Of a stretch of 64,000 bases of DNA, positions 43,565 through 53,107 are shown one piece after another (the stretch's first letter is position 1; each line of letters opens with the position of its first letter). The stretch comes from Vreelandella azerica. GTDB lineage: Bacteria; Pseudomonadota; Gammaproteobacteria; Pseudomonadales; Halomonadaceae. The notes beneath the pieces were generated by a model. That model had not been told where the DNA came from. It did not search any database and saw only the letters and a list, made by a program, of their open reading frames with translations. The stretch is taken from positions 372,001 to 436,000 of the forward strand of contig NZ_JABFHI010000002.1 of assembly GCF_013112225.1 (NCBI RefSeq), written 5' to 3'. Position numbers and translations under genes: made by a program.

Positions 43565-44821
43565 ATGAATAAGCCTATCGATCTATCCCATTTAGCCGCT
43601 CCCAAGGCGACCAGCCTGCCCGATATCAACGGTATGTTTGGCAGCTTTGGTGGCCGCTTTGTGGCTGAAACCCTGATGCCGCTGATTCTGGAGCTGCAGG
43701 AGGAATACACCGCCGCCAAGAGCGACCCTGAATTCCAGCGTCAGCTGGCCTACTTCCAGGGAGACTACATCGGCCGACCCAGCCCGCTGTATTTTGCCGA
43801 ACGGCTGACCGAGCACCTGGGCGGCGCCAGCGTGTATTTCAAGCGTGAAGAGCTTAACCATACCGGCGCCCACAAGATCAACAACTGCATTGGCCAGGTG
43901 CTGCTGGCCAAGCAGATGGGGAAAAAGCGCATTATCGCCGAGACAGGCGCGGGCATGCACGGCGTGGCCACCGCCACGGTAGCGGCGCGCTTTGGCCTGC
44001 CCTGCGTGATCTATATGGGCGAAACAGATATCGAGCGCCAGCAGACCAATGTGTTCCGCATGAAGCTGCTGGGCGCTGAGATTATTCCGGTCACCTCCGG
44101 CACCGGCACGCTTAAGGATGCCATGAACGAAGCCCTGCGCGACTGGGTCACCAATGTGGATGATACCTTCTACATTATCGGCACTGTGGCGGGCCCGCAC
44201 CCTTACCCGGCCATGGTGCGTGATTTTCAGGCGGTGATTGGCCACGAAACCCGCACCCAGATGCTGGAAAAACATGGCCGCCTGCCGGATTCGCTGATTG
44301 CCTGCGTCGGCGGCGGCTCCAATGCCCTGGGGCTTTTCTACCCCTTTATTGACGATGCCGATGTGCAGATGATTGGCGTTGAAGCCGGTGGCAAGGGGGT
44401 GAAAAGCGGCCTGCATGCGGCCAGTCTGAACGGCGGCACCCCCGGCGTACTGCACGGCAACCGCACCTATCTGCTGCAGAATGAGGACGGCCAGATTACC
44501 GACGCCCACTCGATTTCTGCCGGGTTGGATTACCCCGGCATCGGCCCGGAACACGCCTGGTTGCACGAGCAGAAGCGGGTCGACTATGTCTCGGCCACCG
44601 ATGATGAAGCGCTGGAAGCCTTCCAGCTCTGCTGCCGTCAGGAGGGGATTATTCCCGCTCTGGAAACCGCCCACGCCCTGGCCGAGGTGGCCAAGCGGGC
44701 ACCCGCGCTTCCCCGTGAACACCTGATGGTCATCAACCTCAGCGGGCGCGGCGACAAGGACATGATGAGCGTTGCCCAGCACCTGGGCGAAAAATTTGGT
44801 GTGAAACCCACTTCCCCATGA
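43565..44821 (+). CDS. trpB: Tryptophan synthase beta chain
   Basis: TrpB joins indole with serine to form tryptophan in a PLP reaction. The PLP Lys is in HTGAHKINN, the phosphate loop is GGGSNALG, and the catalytic Glu is in the AETGAGMHG segment. About 418 residues from the ATG at 43565, which has AGAGG upstream; a more upstream in-frame start adds seven non-conserved residues. The stop overlaps an in-frame trpA ATG as ATGA. It is divergent from trpI. Confidence 0.97.
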   Translation: MNKPIDLSHLAAPKATSLPDINGMFGSFGGRFVAETLMPLILELQEEYTAAKSDPEFQRQLAYFQGDYIGRPSPLYFAERLTEHLGGASVYFKREELNHTGAHKINNCIGQVLLAKQMGKKRIIAETGAGMHGVATATVAARFGLPCVIYMGETDIERQQTNVFRMKLLGAEIIPVTSGTGTLKDAMNEALRDWVTNVDDTFYIIGTVAGPHPYPAMVRDFQAVIGHETRTQMLEKHGRLPDSLIACVGGGSNALGLFYPFIDDADVQMIGVEAGGKGVKSGLHAASLNGGTPGVLHGNRTYLLQNEDGQITDAHSISAGLDYPGIGPEHAWLHEQKRVDYVSATDDEALEAFQLCCRQEGIIPALETAHALAEVAKRAPALPREHLMVINLSGRGDKDMMSVAQHLGEKFGVKPTSP

Positions 44822-44835
44822 ATCAGGAGCCTGCC

Positions 44836-45672
44836 ATGCCAACCACATCACGCCTTGAGCAATGCTTTGCCGCCCTCAAGCAGCAGGATCGCCCGGCGCT
44901 GGTCAGCTACCTGACCGCCGGCGACCCGGACCCGGAGACGTCTCATCGCCTGATTCACGGCCTGCCGGCGGCCGGGGTGGATATCATCGAACTGGGTATG
45001 CCATTCAGCGACCCCATGGCCGATGGCCCTGCCATCCAGAAAGCCGCCCTGCGAGCCCTGAACAACGGCCAGACCCAAGCCAAGACCCTGGAGATGGTGC
45101 GTCGCTTCCGGGAAGACAACACCACCACGCCGATTGTACTGATGGGCTACTACAACCCGATTTTCTGCTACGGCGTGGAGCGCTTCCTGGCCGATGCGGC
45201 CAAGGCGGGTATTGATGGCCTGATCGTGGTCGATCTGCCGCCGGAACACGACGAAGAGCTCTGCCAGCCCGCTGCCCGCCACGGCATTGACTTTATCCGC
45301 CTGGCCACCCCCACCACCGATGCCAAGCGCCTGCCCAGGGTGCTGGGGAATGCCTCCGGGTTTATCTACTATGTCTCGGTGGCGGGGGTCACCGGTGGTA
45401 ATGCCCCCACGCCTGAGCGGCTGGAAAACGCGGTGGGTGAATTGCGCGCCAAGACAGATCTCCCGATTGCGGTTGGCTTTGGCATTCGCACCGCCGAACA
45501 GGCCGCCATTATTGGCCGCTACAGTGATGGCGTTGTGGTCGGCTCGGCACTGGTAGATTGCATTGAACACGCCGCCAACCCAGACGATGCCGTTGAACGG
45601 GTACATGGCCTGGTGCGCGAGCTGGCCGCCAGTCTCTACACCTGCCGCACCCTGTGTGAAGTGGTTGATTAA
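44836..45672 (+). CDS. trpA: Tryptophan synthase alpha chain
   Basis: TrpA cleaves indole-3-glycerol phosphate and channels indole to TrpB. Catalytic Glu is in [11 protein letters not shown] (near residue 49) and catalytic Asp in [10 protein letters not shown] region; phosphate-binding GFGIRT and VVGSALVD follow. I prefer ATG 44836 with CAGGAG six bases upstream; the ATG at 44818 overlapping trpB lacks such a site. The protein has about 278 residues. Confidence 0.96.
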   Translation: MPTTSRLEQCFAALKQQDRPALVSYLTAGDPDPETSHRLIHGLPAAGVDIIELGMPFSDPMADGPAIQKAALRALNNGQTQAKTLEMVRRFREDNTTTPIVLMGYYNPIFCYGVERFLADAAKAGIDGLIVVDLPPEHDEELCQPAARHGIDFIRLATPTTDAKRLPRVLGNASGFIYYVSVAGVTGGNAPTPERLENAVGELRAKTDLPIAVGFGIRTAEQAAIIGRYSDGVVVGSALVDCIEHAANPDDAVERVHGLVRELAASLYTCRTLCEVVD

Positions 45673-45759
45673 GAGCGAAGTGGTTGTTCAAGGGCAAAGT
45701 GATTGATCAAGTGATAGGGTGACGCGCTAAGCGAGCATTTTTCATCGAGGAACCGCTGC

Positions 45760-46325
45760 ATGGACAACCCCCACCCCTGGGCAGAAACACTACCGCTGCT
45801 TTATGAACACCTCTGGGCGCGTTTGATTCGGGGCGTGCATGACCGCCACGCCCCAGCACGCCACCCTGTGCTGGCGACTGTCAGCGCTCAAGGGGGCCAC
45901 AGGCCCGCACCGTAGTGCTGCGCGGCGCTGACAAGTCGGCAGCCACGCTGACGTTCTATACCGATCTGCATTCCGCCAAGGTGGAGGAACTGCGCGCCTC
46001 GCCGTTGGCAGCGCTGCACGTCTGGGATGCTTCGGCCCATCTTCAGACGCGGATTGAAGCCAGCGTCACCCTGTTGACCGGCGACGACGTCAGCGACATA
46101 TGGCAGCGCCTGCCCGAGCATTCGCGCCTTGCCTACAGCAGCGGCCCAGCGCCGGGAACGCCGATTGACGATTCGCTGGTCTATAGCAAAACTACGGATC
46201 AGTCGGCCTTTGCTGTGCTGCGCCTGGATATTCAGGCCATAGACGCCCTGCACCTGGGGCCGGACCACCGTCGAGCCCGGTTCAGCCGCGCTGATGACTG
46301 GGCAGGGCAATGGCTGGTGCCGTAA
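45760..46325 (+). CDS. Pyridoxamine-phosphate-oxidase-like FMN-binding protein, frameshifted
   Basis: The repaired protein of about 188 residues resembles the PNPOx-like FMN-binding family: ARHPVLATVSAQGGPQARTVVLRGADKSAATLTFYTDLHSAKVEEL, with the RTVVLR strand that holds FMN and the HSAKVEEL helix. It lacks the C-terminal dimerisation part of true PdxH, so pyridoxine oxidation is unproven. The frame breaks at 45892-45896 (five Gs, six needed). It follows trpA by 87 bases; GAGG precedes the ATG. Confidence 0.82.
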
Positions 46326-46395
46326 AATCCTTCTGTAGCGTTTGCACAGCAGCGCCGTCGTCCAACATCACTGCTAACCGACAGGACTGATTGCA

Positions 46396-47049
46396 TTGAA
46401 CCAGCAGCACCTTTTGGCACTCGGCCGCTACCACCCGGTTGTAATTGAAGGGATGGGCGGCTTTGACAGCCGAGACCCACGACCGGTAGCCGCCAGCATT
46501 GCTCAGCGACTGAGAAGGCACTGGCAGAATAAGCCTACCGACAAGCCCAAGCTGATTGTGATTCAGGGCGACCCGCTGGAAGAGCGGGGTATCTCCGCCA
46601 TTACGCCGCTGGTGGCCGCAGAGCTGAGCGCGTCACGCGGGCTTGTCTGCCTGGATGAAGCGATAGCGGACTACCACGCGCCCAATGCCGACAGAAACAA
46701 TGTGATTCTGGAAGTTCGCTATTCCCAGCTCACCGAGGTTCTGAACCACCACCAGCCTGATACCCTGCAGCGCCTTGAAGCGCGGGTAGATCGCGCCATT
46801 AGCGAGAAAAACCACCAGCGTAGCGCCATGGGCAAGGCCCCGCTTAAAAGCTACTTTCGTGATTTCGCCCTGCTGCAGGAAGTAACCAAAGCTGCCTGTC
46901 ATCAGCTATGCGGCGGCATTACGGTGGCGCATACTGCCCGCGAGATTCACCCGTTTTCCGTTACCAGCTTCTATACCATCAGCCTTGAGCTAGGGTTGGT
47001 AAAGGCCGATGATCTGGTGAGTTATAGCGGTGCCGTGCCGTCTCCCTGA
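46396..47049 (+). CDS. Conserved-looking hypothetical protein, 217 residues
   Basis: I do not recognise this family. The protein is soluble, with alternating strands and helices: KLIVIQGDPLEERGISAITPLVA (a strand then loop), RGLVCLDEAIADYHAP, and a C-terminal GGITVAHTAREIHPFSVTSFY. It starts at TTG 46396 with AGGA ten bases before; the next ATG is at 46453. Codon use resembles its neighbours. The IS630-type element begins 43 bases after its stop, so any downstream partner has been separated. Confidence 0.6.
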   Translation: MNQQHLLALGRYHPVVIEGMGGFDSRDPRPVAASIAQRLRRHWQNKPTDKPKLIVIQGDPLEERGISAITPLVAAELSASRGLVCLDEAIADYHAPNADRNNVILEVRYSQLTEVLNHHQPDTLQRLEARVDRAISEKNHQRSAMGKAPLKSYFRDFALLQEVTKAACHQLCGGITVAHTAREIHPFSVTSFYTISLELGLVKADDLVSYSGAVPSP

Positions 47050-47091
47050 TAGGTAATAGGCAAGTAATTTTGCTTTATAAATGATTGTTCA

Positions 47092-47113
47092 TAAGTGCCT
47101 ATGCAATAATTAT
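47092..47113 (+). repeat. Left terminal inverted repeat of the IS630-type element
   Basis: It pairs with 48149-48170; 17 of 22 positions match, with the core TATGCAA and TTAT blocks identical. Confidence 0.75.
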
Positions 47114-47149
47114 AGGGTATAAAGATGTAACTCAACGAGGAGATACATC

Positions 47150-48163
47150 ATGTCCAAGCCGTTACGCTTCATCTCTTTGACACCAGACCAACAGCGCATT
47201 GTAAATAACGCTTATCAGTACGGTGAAAAGCGAGCCTTACGCCGTCGCGCTCATGCCATCTTATTGAGCCATAAAGGGCACACGATCAATCAAATTCGTG
47301 ACATTCTCGGGGTCAAGCGCGATACGGTATCGACATGGCTATCCCAGTGGGAAGCAGACGGTATTGACGGTCTGCAAGACAAACCCCGCGACGGGCGGCC
47401 AAACCTTCTCAATGATGGCGAGATAGCGTTATTGCAGCAGCTTGTTGAAGATCATCCTCATCAGTTGCCGGTGCTGCATGCCAAGTTTCAAGAAAAACCG
47501 GGAAAGTGGTCAGTCGAGATACCCTACGTCGTGCTCTAAAAAAAACGGTAACAGTTGTAAACGTGTTCGCTACTCGCTGAAGGCACGGCGTGACGAGACA
47601 GATTTCCGCAATACGCAAGGCCTGATCAACGCATTGAAAGAATGGGAAGACAGCGGCACCTGTGATCTTTACTTCTTTGATGAAACTGGATTTTCGCAGT
47701 CTTCATCACTGCCTTATGCATGGAGCCCAATAGGGCAACCCTGGGAAGTCACTGCTTACTCTCATAGCAAGAGATTGAATGTATTAGGTTTTTATCCAGA
47801 AAAGGGATGTTCTTTCATCATATGACAATGGACACGGTGAATAGTGAAACGGTTATAGAGGCGTTTGACCAATTTGCAGCACAGAAAGATCCTGATGCCT
47901 TCGCTGTTGTTGTGCTAGACAATGCCAAAATGCATCACTCCAAGGCATTTCGACGGAAAATCATTGATTGGATGACCCACCGTATTCACCTGATTTATCT
48001 GTCGCCATACTCGCCTGAGTTGAATCTGATCGAAATTCTTTGGCGTGAAATCAAATATCGCTGGTTACCACTGACGGCCTATAGCTCTTTCGATAGGCTC
48101 TGTCAGGCGGTGAAAGGCGTCTGTAACGGTTATGGCGTAGATAACACGATAACTTTTGCATAA
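47150..48163 (+). CDS. IS630-family DDE transposase, three frameshifts
   Basis: N-terminal helix-turn-helix (HTINQIRDILGVKRDTVSTWLSQW) is followed by a DDE domain: first Asp in YFFDETGFS, second Asp in VVLDNAKMHHS, Glu in SPELNLIEILWREIKY. Breaks are at 47503-47505 (AAA, four needed), 47538-47545 (eight As, nine needed) and 47789-47793 (five Ts, six needed). With three bases restored the protein reads EKPGKVVSRDTLRRALKKNGN and NVLGFLSRKGMFFHH and has about 338 residues, usual for the family. AGGAG lies before the ATG. Confidence 0.88.
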
Positions 48164-48170
48164 CTACTTA
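48149..48170 (-). repeat. Right terminal inverted repeat of the IS630-type element
   Basis: Reverse complement of the left end with five mismatches. It overlaps the last codons of the transposase gene, which is common for this family. Confidence 0.75.
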
Positions 48171-48353
48171 GTAACGCTTCAGGATCATCTAACCCCCAGA
48201 AAAGAAGACCTTAAGTACCAGGAGGACAGCTGATTAAACCGATGTTTACACTTCCCCGCTGTAAAGCGTCTGAGGCTTCTTTTACCCCGTCAGCCTGACT
48301 GGCACACTGCTATTGGTTCAATCAGCTTTTAATATTCAGAAAAGGGGAAGGTT

Positions 48354-48617
48354 ATGGGATTTGGTGATCTGGTAAACAAAGCGAAAGAGGCTTTGGGTGG
48401 AAAGGCCGCAGAAGCTGCAGAGTCGTTTGGCGGAACAGACGAACTGATTTCAAAAATCAGCGAAAGCGGCATTGATCTTTCAGCGTTGACAGAAATGGAT
48501 GCAGAAAGCGTAACCTCGCTGCTTGAAGAGTATGGTTTCGACCTTTCCATGCTGGAAAATTTTGGCCTATCAGTGGAAGACCTGATCGAAAAGGTCAAGG
48601 AGTATCTGGGCCAATAG
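48354..48617 (+). CDS. Small acidic helical protein of unknown function
   Basis: The 87-residue protein is strongly acidic, with Gly-Leu spaced helices (FGDLVNKAKEALGGKAAEAAESFGG, then LTEMDAESVTSLLEEYGFDLSMLENFGLSVEDLIEKVKEYLG). No Cys, signal peptide or membrane helix is present. I do not recognise a family with certainty. GGGGAAGG is well placed before the ATG, and an intrinsic terminator follows 25 bases after the stop, so it forms a complete single-gene unit. The gap 48171-48353 holds no other gene. Confidence 0.75.
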   Translation: MGFGDLVNKAKEALGGKAAEAAESFGGTDELISKISESGIDLSALTEMDAESVTSLLEEYGFDLSMLENFGLSVEDLIEKVKEYLGQ

Positions 48618-48642
48618 AAGCCCTGTCAGACAATGTATAACT

Positions 48643-48673
48643 AAAGGCGCCTGCAACGGCGCCTTTTCTTTTT
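48643..48673 (+). terminator. Intrinsic terminator after the small acidic-protein gene
   Basis: AAAGGCGCC (48643-48651) pairs with GGCGCCTTT (48658-48666) around TGCAAC, followed by a T-rich tail. Confidence 0.88.
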
Positions 48674-48818
48674 TAGGTGCCGGTCCCCGGAGGAATGGCC
48701 AAGACGTTCCCCAGTCAACAAAGGATGGCCCCTGCATAACCAAATCCCCCAGTACTGGTCGCCTCTCAACACTATGCTAGGCTAATACCCATTACCCAGC
48801 AGGGAGCAGGGAAGCGCC

Positions 48819-49853
48819 ATGCTAAGCCACCACCACGATACCGGCTACAAGGAACTCTTCAGCCACCCAGAGTTTGTTCAGCAATTAATGGAAGGCTTCG
48901 CCCCGCCGGAGATTGCCGGGCTGATGGATTTCACCACCCTCGAAAAACAAAACGGGCACTACATCACGCCCTTGTTCGAGGAAAAAATCGAAGACGTGGT
49001 GTGGTCGGTGGAGGTCACCTGGCAAGGCGTTACACAGCGGGTGTTTTTGTATATCTTGCTGGAGTTTCAATCCTCGGTTGACCGCACCATGCCGATTCGG
49101 CTGATGCACTACGTGGCCTGCTTCTATAGCGAACTGCTCAAGCAGAAAAAAATCACCCCCAGCCAAGGCCTGCCGCCGGTATTTCCGGTGGTGCTCTACA
49201 ACGGCTCGAAACCCTGGACAGCCCCACTGGATATCTACGCCATGGTGCAGCCGGAGCCGCCCAGTTTTCTGCAAGCGTACCAACCGCATCTGCGCTATTA
49301 CCTGATCGACGAAGGGCGTTATACTGATGAAGAACTCGGGTTGCGCCAGTCACCGCTCAGCGGTGTGTTCGGTGTAGAAAACGCCGGCGAAAGCTGGGAA
49401 ACACTACAAGCCGCCGTGGATCGCGTGGTAGCGATTCTACAGGCCGACCCGGATAAACAGCGCATTGACAAGATCATCACCCGCTGGCTTAAACGGCACC
49501 TGGCCTGGCTAGGCACCGAGGTGAACCTGGCACAGCTTGACAGCCTGATGGAGGATAAAGACATGTTGGCAGAGAATTTAGAGAACCTGGTCAAAAAAGA
49601 GCGTTTGGAAGGGCGACAGGAAGGTGAGCAGGTGGGTATACAAAAAGGCCGCCAGGAAGGTGAGCGTTATGGACTTCAAAAAGGTCGTTTGGCAGAAGCA
49701 CGTGACGTGCTGCGCACCCAGCTTGGCTTGAAGTTTGGCGAGGTGCCCGACTGGGTAGAAACCCAACTGATGCAAGCGGATCACGAACAACTGCAACAGT
49801 GGATGCGTGAAGTGCTGTTTGCTGATCGTCTGGATACCATGTTCACGCGGTAG
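48819..49853 (+). CDS. Rpn-family recombination-promoting nuclease/putative transposase
   Basis: This 344-residue protein is of the YhgA/Rpn type, with an N-terminal HDTGYKELFSHPEFVQQLM and a PD-(D/E)xK core: Asp and Glu in EDVVWSVEVTW and LLEFQSSVDRTMPIRL. E. coli Rpn proteins are calcium-stimulated DNA endonucleases that promote RecA-independent recombination. Residues 250-300 are a charged Gly/Gln/Lys-rich repeat (EGRQEGEQVGIQKGRQEGERYGLQKGR), a flexible linker common in the family. A good AGCAGGGA lies before the ATG. The position beside an IS and broken genes marks accessory DNA. Confidence 0.88.
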   Translation: MLSHHHDTGYKELFSHPEFVQQLMEGFAPPEIAGLMDFTTLEKQNGHYITPLFEEKIEDVVWSVEVTWQGVTQRVFLYILLEFQSSVDRTMPIRLMHYVACFYSELLKQKKITPSQGLPPVFPVVLYNGSKPWTAPLDIYAMVQPEPPSFLQAYQPHLRYYLIDEGRYTDEELGLRQSPLSGVFGVENAGESWETLQAAVDRVVAILQADPDKQRIDKIITRWLKRHLAWLGTEVNLAQLDSLMEDKDMLAENLENLVKKERLEGRQEGEQVGIQKGRQEGERYGLQKGRLAEARDVLRTQLGLKFGEVPDWVETQLMQADHEQLQQWMREVLFADRLDTMFTR

Positions 49854-50011
49854 CCGATAGACAGTGACTTAGCGATTCTGACGGATATCGATTTTGCTCA
49901 CCCAGAGCAAATACGCCGTCTTTCTCACCTGCAGTGGCACTACAGCCATTCGCCATGCACGCCAAGGCCCAGTATCATAGCTGGCTTATTCACTCACGGA
50001 AACCTTGATTT

Positions 50012-50348
50012 ATGTCCTGCACCTTGCCCGAACTGCCAGTCTGAATTCGTCTACCAGGATCAAAGCCTGATGATCTGCCCGGAATGCGGCCATGAATGGA
50101 ACCCCGCTGAGGTGACAGAGGAAGACAGCGTCAACGTAAAAGACGCCAATGGCACCCCGCTCGCTGAGGGCGACAAGGTCACCTTGATCAAGGACATAAA
50201 AGTCAAAGGCACCTCTATGGTGCTAAAGATCGGCACCAAGGCGGTCATCAAGCGGATGAAAGAGGCCAAGGATCACCAGCTCGACTGCAAGGTCGATGGC
50301 GCGGGCGACATGATGGTCACCGCCGAGTTTGTCAAAAGGCCTGAGTGA
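50012..50348 (+). CDS. yjdM: YjdM (PhnA-like) zinc-ribbon protein, frameshifted at its start
   Basis: The body, CPNCQSEFVYQDQSLMICPECGHEWN then SVNVKDANGTPLAEGDKVTLIKDIKVKG, is YjdM: an N-terminal four-Cys zinc ribbon and an SH3-like domain. The function is unknown; the old link to phosphonoacetate hydrolysis is not supported for E. coli. From ATG 50012 the frame is broken within four codons. Adding one C at each of two places (to read ATG TCC CTG CCA CCT TGC) gives MSLPPCPNC, close to E. coli MSLPHCPKC, and 112 residues in all. Confidence 0.82.
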
Positions 50349-50387
50349 CGCAGAGTCTAGCCAATACACATATCAAGCCGCCTCACC

Positions 50388-50586
50388 ATGACAAAAAGCC
50401 CCCAAGGTGCGCTGGTATGTGGAAGTGCTCAGACATTAGGCGGTGTTTGATGGGCGAGCACACAGGAAAGAATATTGGCGCTTCCTACTCTTTAATACCA
50501 TCATCGGCATTATGCTGGGGTTGGTAGTTACTGCTGGCATTCATTCCAATCCTTGGGCCGACAGTGCTGTTCTTTTTGCCATTTAA
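50388..50586 (+). pseudogene. DUF805 membrane-protein remnant
   Basis: Readable pieces match the start of DUF805 proteins: RWYVEVLRH, then AVFDGRAHRKEYWRFLLFNTIIGIMLG. There is an in-frame TAG at 50437-50439 between them, a frame shift near the start (50388-50410), and a TAA at 50584-50586 that cuts the protein after one membrane helix, well short of the usual 110-130 residues. A stop by base change plus early truncation suggests true decay. The sequence up to 50728 shows no further gene. Confidence 0.6.
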
Positions 50587-50728
50587 AACGGTACGCTCGG
50601 AGGCAATACTTTTGGCTCGAACCCAAAAGGGATCTCAGCCGATAGGCCTCTTCGACCGTAGCGGCCGTCACGCCAGGCCGTCTGCATGGCCTTGAGGAGA
50701 GATTGCGACATCAACTGCGGATACTGTC

Positions 50729-51132
50729 ATGCGATCACACAAGAAGGCATTAAAAATCATAACGCTCATGGCATCGATGGCCCTGCTTCCCCACAGCGCC
50801 GTGCTGGCCGCTGAAGACCAGACTCGGGTAGCGCGGGATATCGTCAAGACGCTAGAAGCGTACGCGGTGTACAAGATGGGCCAGTACGACCTGGCGTTTG
50901 AACGCTATCTCAGCCTTGCCGAGGAGGGACGCCTTCAAGGCATGTTAAACGTGGCCAACATGTACTCAGAGGGCAAGGGCGTCGAACAGAATCATCGCAA
51001 GGCGGTGAGCTAGAGATCGGTGACCGCTACGCCATGACGCAGCTGGCAAGCGCTTACCGCGAGGGCAAAGGCGTGCAAAAGGACATCGAACGCGCAAAAC
51101 ACTGGGAAAAACGCGCCCGAACCCGTGAATGA
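50729..51132 (+). CDS. Small exported Sel1-repeat protein, frameshifted
   Basis: A signal peptide (IITLMASMALLPHSAVLA-AED) precedes one and a half Sel1-like TPR repeats: AYAVYKMGQYDLAFERYLSLAEEGRLQGMLNVANMYSEGKGVEQNHRKAV and GDRYAMTQLASAYREGKGVQKDIERAKHWEKRA. The frame breaks near 51007 where GTGAGC should be GTGGAGC; repair gives 134 residues. Sel1 proteins are protein-protein scaffolds in the periplasm or cytosol; the partner is unknown. Confidence 0.75.
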
Positions 51133-51631
51133 AGTGGAATCTGCCGACCAGGCCCAATGCCGAGCTGAACGACCTGACGAAGCGCCTAAACATCCCCAGA
51201 GTGCGGCGGCGTGCCGCGACGGGCAGCATCCAGGCGCTTGATAGGGCGTACCCCAAGGATGCCTGCTGGCACCAAGTCGACAAGATGATGCCCACCAACG
51301 CGAACGCAAGGCGTGGCAGCGCAAAGGCGGCGTTAGGCCCGTTTTTCCGTTGTGCAGCCAACAAGTGAAGGCTGCTGAGAAAAGACGTGTTGGCGTGTTT
51401 TATATTCCGCTGAGTAAAGAGCTAAATCGCCCGGTCTCGCTTAACTCAATCACCTTCAGTGAGATGTCTGTCTGCAAAAAACGGGCGGTTCTTGCCTAAG
51501 CCGTGTCGTGATAAAACATGGGGGCGTCGAGGCGGCGCGTGCGGCATTAGTCATATTTAATTAAGTACAGGCTTTATTAACGAATTTTAACTGCTAGAAT
51601 AATTCGATACACAAGAACAGCTGGGACGACA
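51133..51631. other. Gap of about 500 bases without a convincing gene
   Basis: Short open frames are present on both strands, but none has a good ribosome site or family features. Composition becomes AT-rich from about 51545. This looks like decayed accessory DNA. Confidence 0.5.
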
Positions 51632-51931
51632 ATGCCGCAGGATGCTCGCATAAACCTTCACCCCAGTCGCCAACATTTGCAGGTGCATGCCAACGGCATG
51701 TTACTGGCCGATTCCGCCAACACCATCGAACTCCGCGTGCTCGGTTACCCGCCACGCCACTATTTCCCCTGCGAAGATGTGTTGATGGGGTTGGATAGTA
51801 GTGTCGCGAACCATCACTTATTGACCATTAAAGAGGCACACAATGATTTTTTTTCGTTAAGTGAGACTCAAGAGTTGCTGATAGGTGCTAGCATACGGTT
51901 GAGGATGTGTGGGCGATTGCTGGTTAATTAG
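51632..51931 (+). pseudogene. DUF427-family gene, 3' end replaced
   Basis: The first 55 residues (ANGMLLADSANTIELRVLGYPPRHYFPCEDVLM) follow the DUF427 beta fold. From about base 51796 the protein departs from the family and runs into AT-rich sequence to an unrelated stop. The remaining half of DUF427 is missing. The junction probably marks the left edge of the inserted AT-rich island. Confidence 0.6.
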
Positions 51932-53060
51932 CGTTTTAAGTTTAAGATATTATAGTTCACTTAGTGAATAAATAATAATAGTGTAGTTAAGCAGGGTGGG
52001 TAATTTGATGTGGTTGAAGTGAGTTTTTATGGTCTGTCTATAGTTGTAAAGGTTTAAGGTAATGTATATATTAATAAAAAAATTGTCATCTGTTGCAGTA
52101 GTTTTGACTATAATCGGTTTTTCTGGTGTTGGTTCCTTCTGGGATATTAGTGCTGAGATTAAAAGTTTACCTCTTGTTAGTACGATTTTGAATAATGATG
52201 GTTGGGTTAACGGGTTGATGTTTTCATCCGCTGTTTATATGGTTAATTATCAGATGAGTGAATTAAATAAAGGTCTAATTGTAAGGAAAATAAGGCACAA
52301 GGAATTTAGTTTGCATCACCAAGAAAACGTTAATTTTATAATACGAGAAATAAAAAAGGTTGATGGAGAGCTTTTTTTTATAAGTATTTTATTTTATTTT
52401 TTTTTAGTTTATTTTTTGTTTTTTTTATATATAACTCAACGTTGATTCCAGGTGGTTTTGTTCTAGATTTTTTTCCTCATAGTGATAAGTATTATATTCT
52501 TGAGGTTTATACTTTAGATGTTAAAGAAAACGAAGATGCTTCAAGGGTTTTTGTTGTTATTTTAAATAAGCTCCCGTTATCAGTATCAAATATCACAGGC
52601 TTTGTAAGTCAGTATTCCCCATTTCCTTCAGGTATATTAGAAAAATATTTTGATATTGAAAAAAATAGAATTACTTTCTTTCTTCCCGATGAGCCTGTAT
52701 TTATCTTTAATTCTATGTGGTCTTTGCTGTGGTTAGCTATTTGCCTTGGTGGTGTTTTATTTACTTTTGAGGATTACTCTAACTACCTATTTAAGATTAG
52801 AGTAGGAAAAATTTTCTCAAAGCGGTTAGTAAAGTATAAAGTTGATAGGCTTGAGAGTTTCTCTTCAAAATATAATTTTAAAAACCGGTGCGTAAGAGAT
52901 GGTGTTATAAAAATTCTGAGTTTTTTTAATGATTGAGCTCGCTTTAATGTTATAATTTAAAATTTATTCCTAATTTATTCAAAGTTTTAATCCCGCTACC
53001 GGTAACGTATTTCGGTCTGATTTTTATTAACTTTTTCTAATGTTTCGCAGTTAAAAATCA
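51796..53060. other. AT-rich island, probably horizontally acquired
   Basis: Base composition falls sharply, with many runs of T and A, between the truncated DUF427 gene and recD. The core is roughly 51930-53060. It carries one membrane-protein locus and no recognisable integrase, att site or inverted repeat at its edges. No gene is visible in 51932-52061 or 52937-53107. Confidence 0.75.
52062..52936 (+). CDS. Orphan four-helix membrane protein, probably one gene split by a frameshift
   Basis: Two overlapping frames, 52062-52445 and one open from about 52382 to 52936, are offset exactly as by one deleted base. Both are open across a poly-T region (eight Ts near 52373, nine near 52397), so a missing T would join them into about 291 residues. 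The product would have helices near residues 8-28, 45-62, 100-125 and 220-240, an external loop (DFFPHSDKYYILEVYTLDVKENED), and a basic cytosolic tail. I do not recognise a family. The low GC differs strongly from its neighbours. Confidence 0.5.
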
Positions 53061-53107
53061 CGGCAAAGTGCGGTATGTGCCTACTCCACCCCACTCACCC
53101 TCATCAC

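Larger units (their letters stand above)
47092..48170 (+). mobile_element. IS630-family insertion sequence with terminal inverted repeats and TA flanks
   Basis: The element is about 1.08 kb. Its ends TAAGTGCCTATGCAATAATTAT (47092-47113) and, on the other strand, 48170-48149 match at 17 of 22 positions, each beginning with TA as expected of the IS630/Tc1 target duplication. It encodes one DDE transposase in three or four frame fragments. It lies between a hypothetical gene and a small acidic-protein gene without clear disruption of either. Confidence 0.85.

Noticed and set aside
51129-51368. 79-residue open frame after the Sel1 gene
   Set aside because: It overlaps the Sel1 stop, has no ribosome site, and shows no family features or conserved composition.
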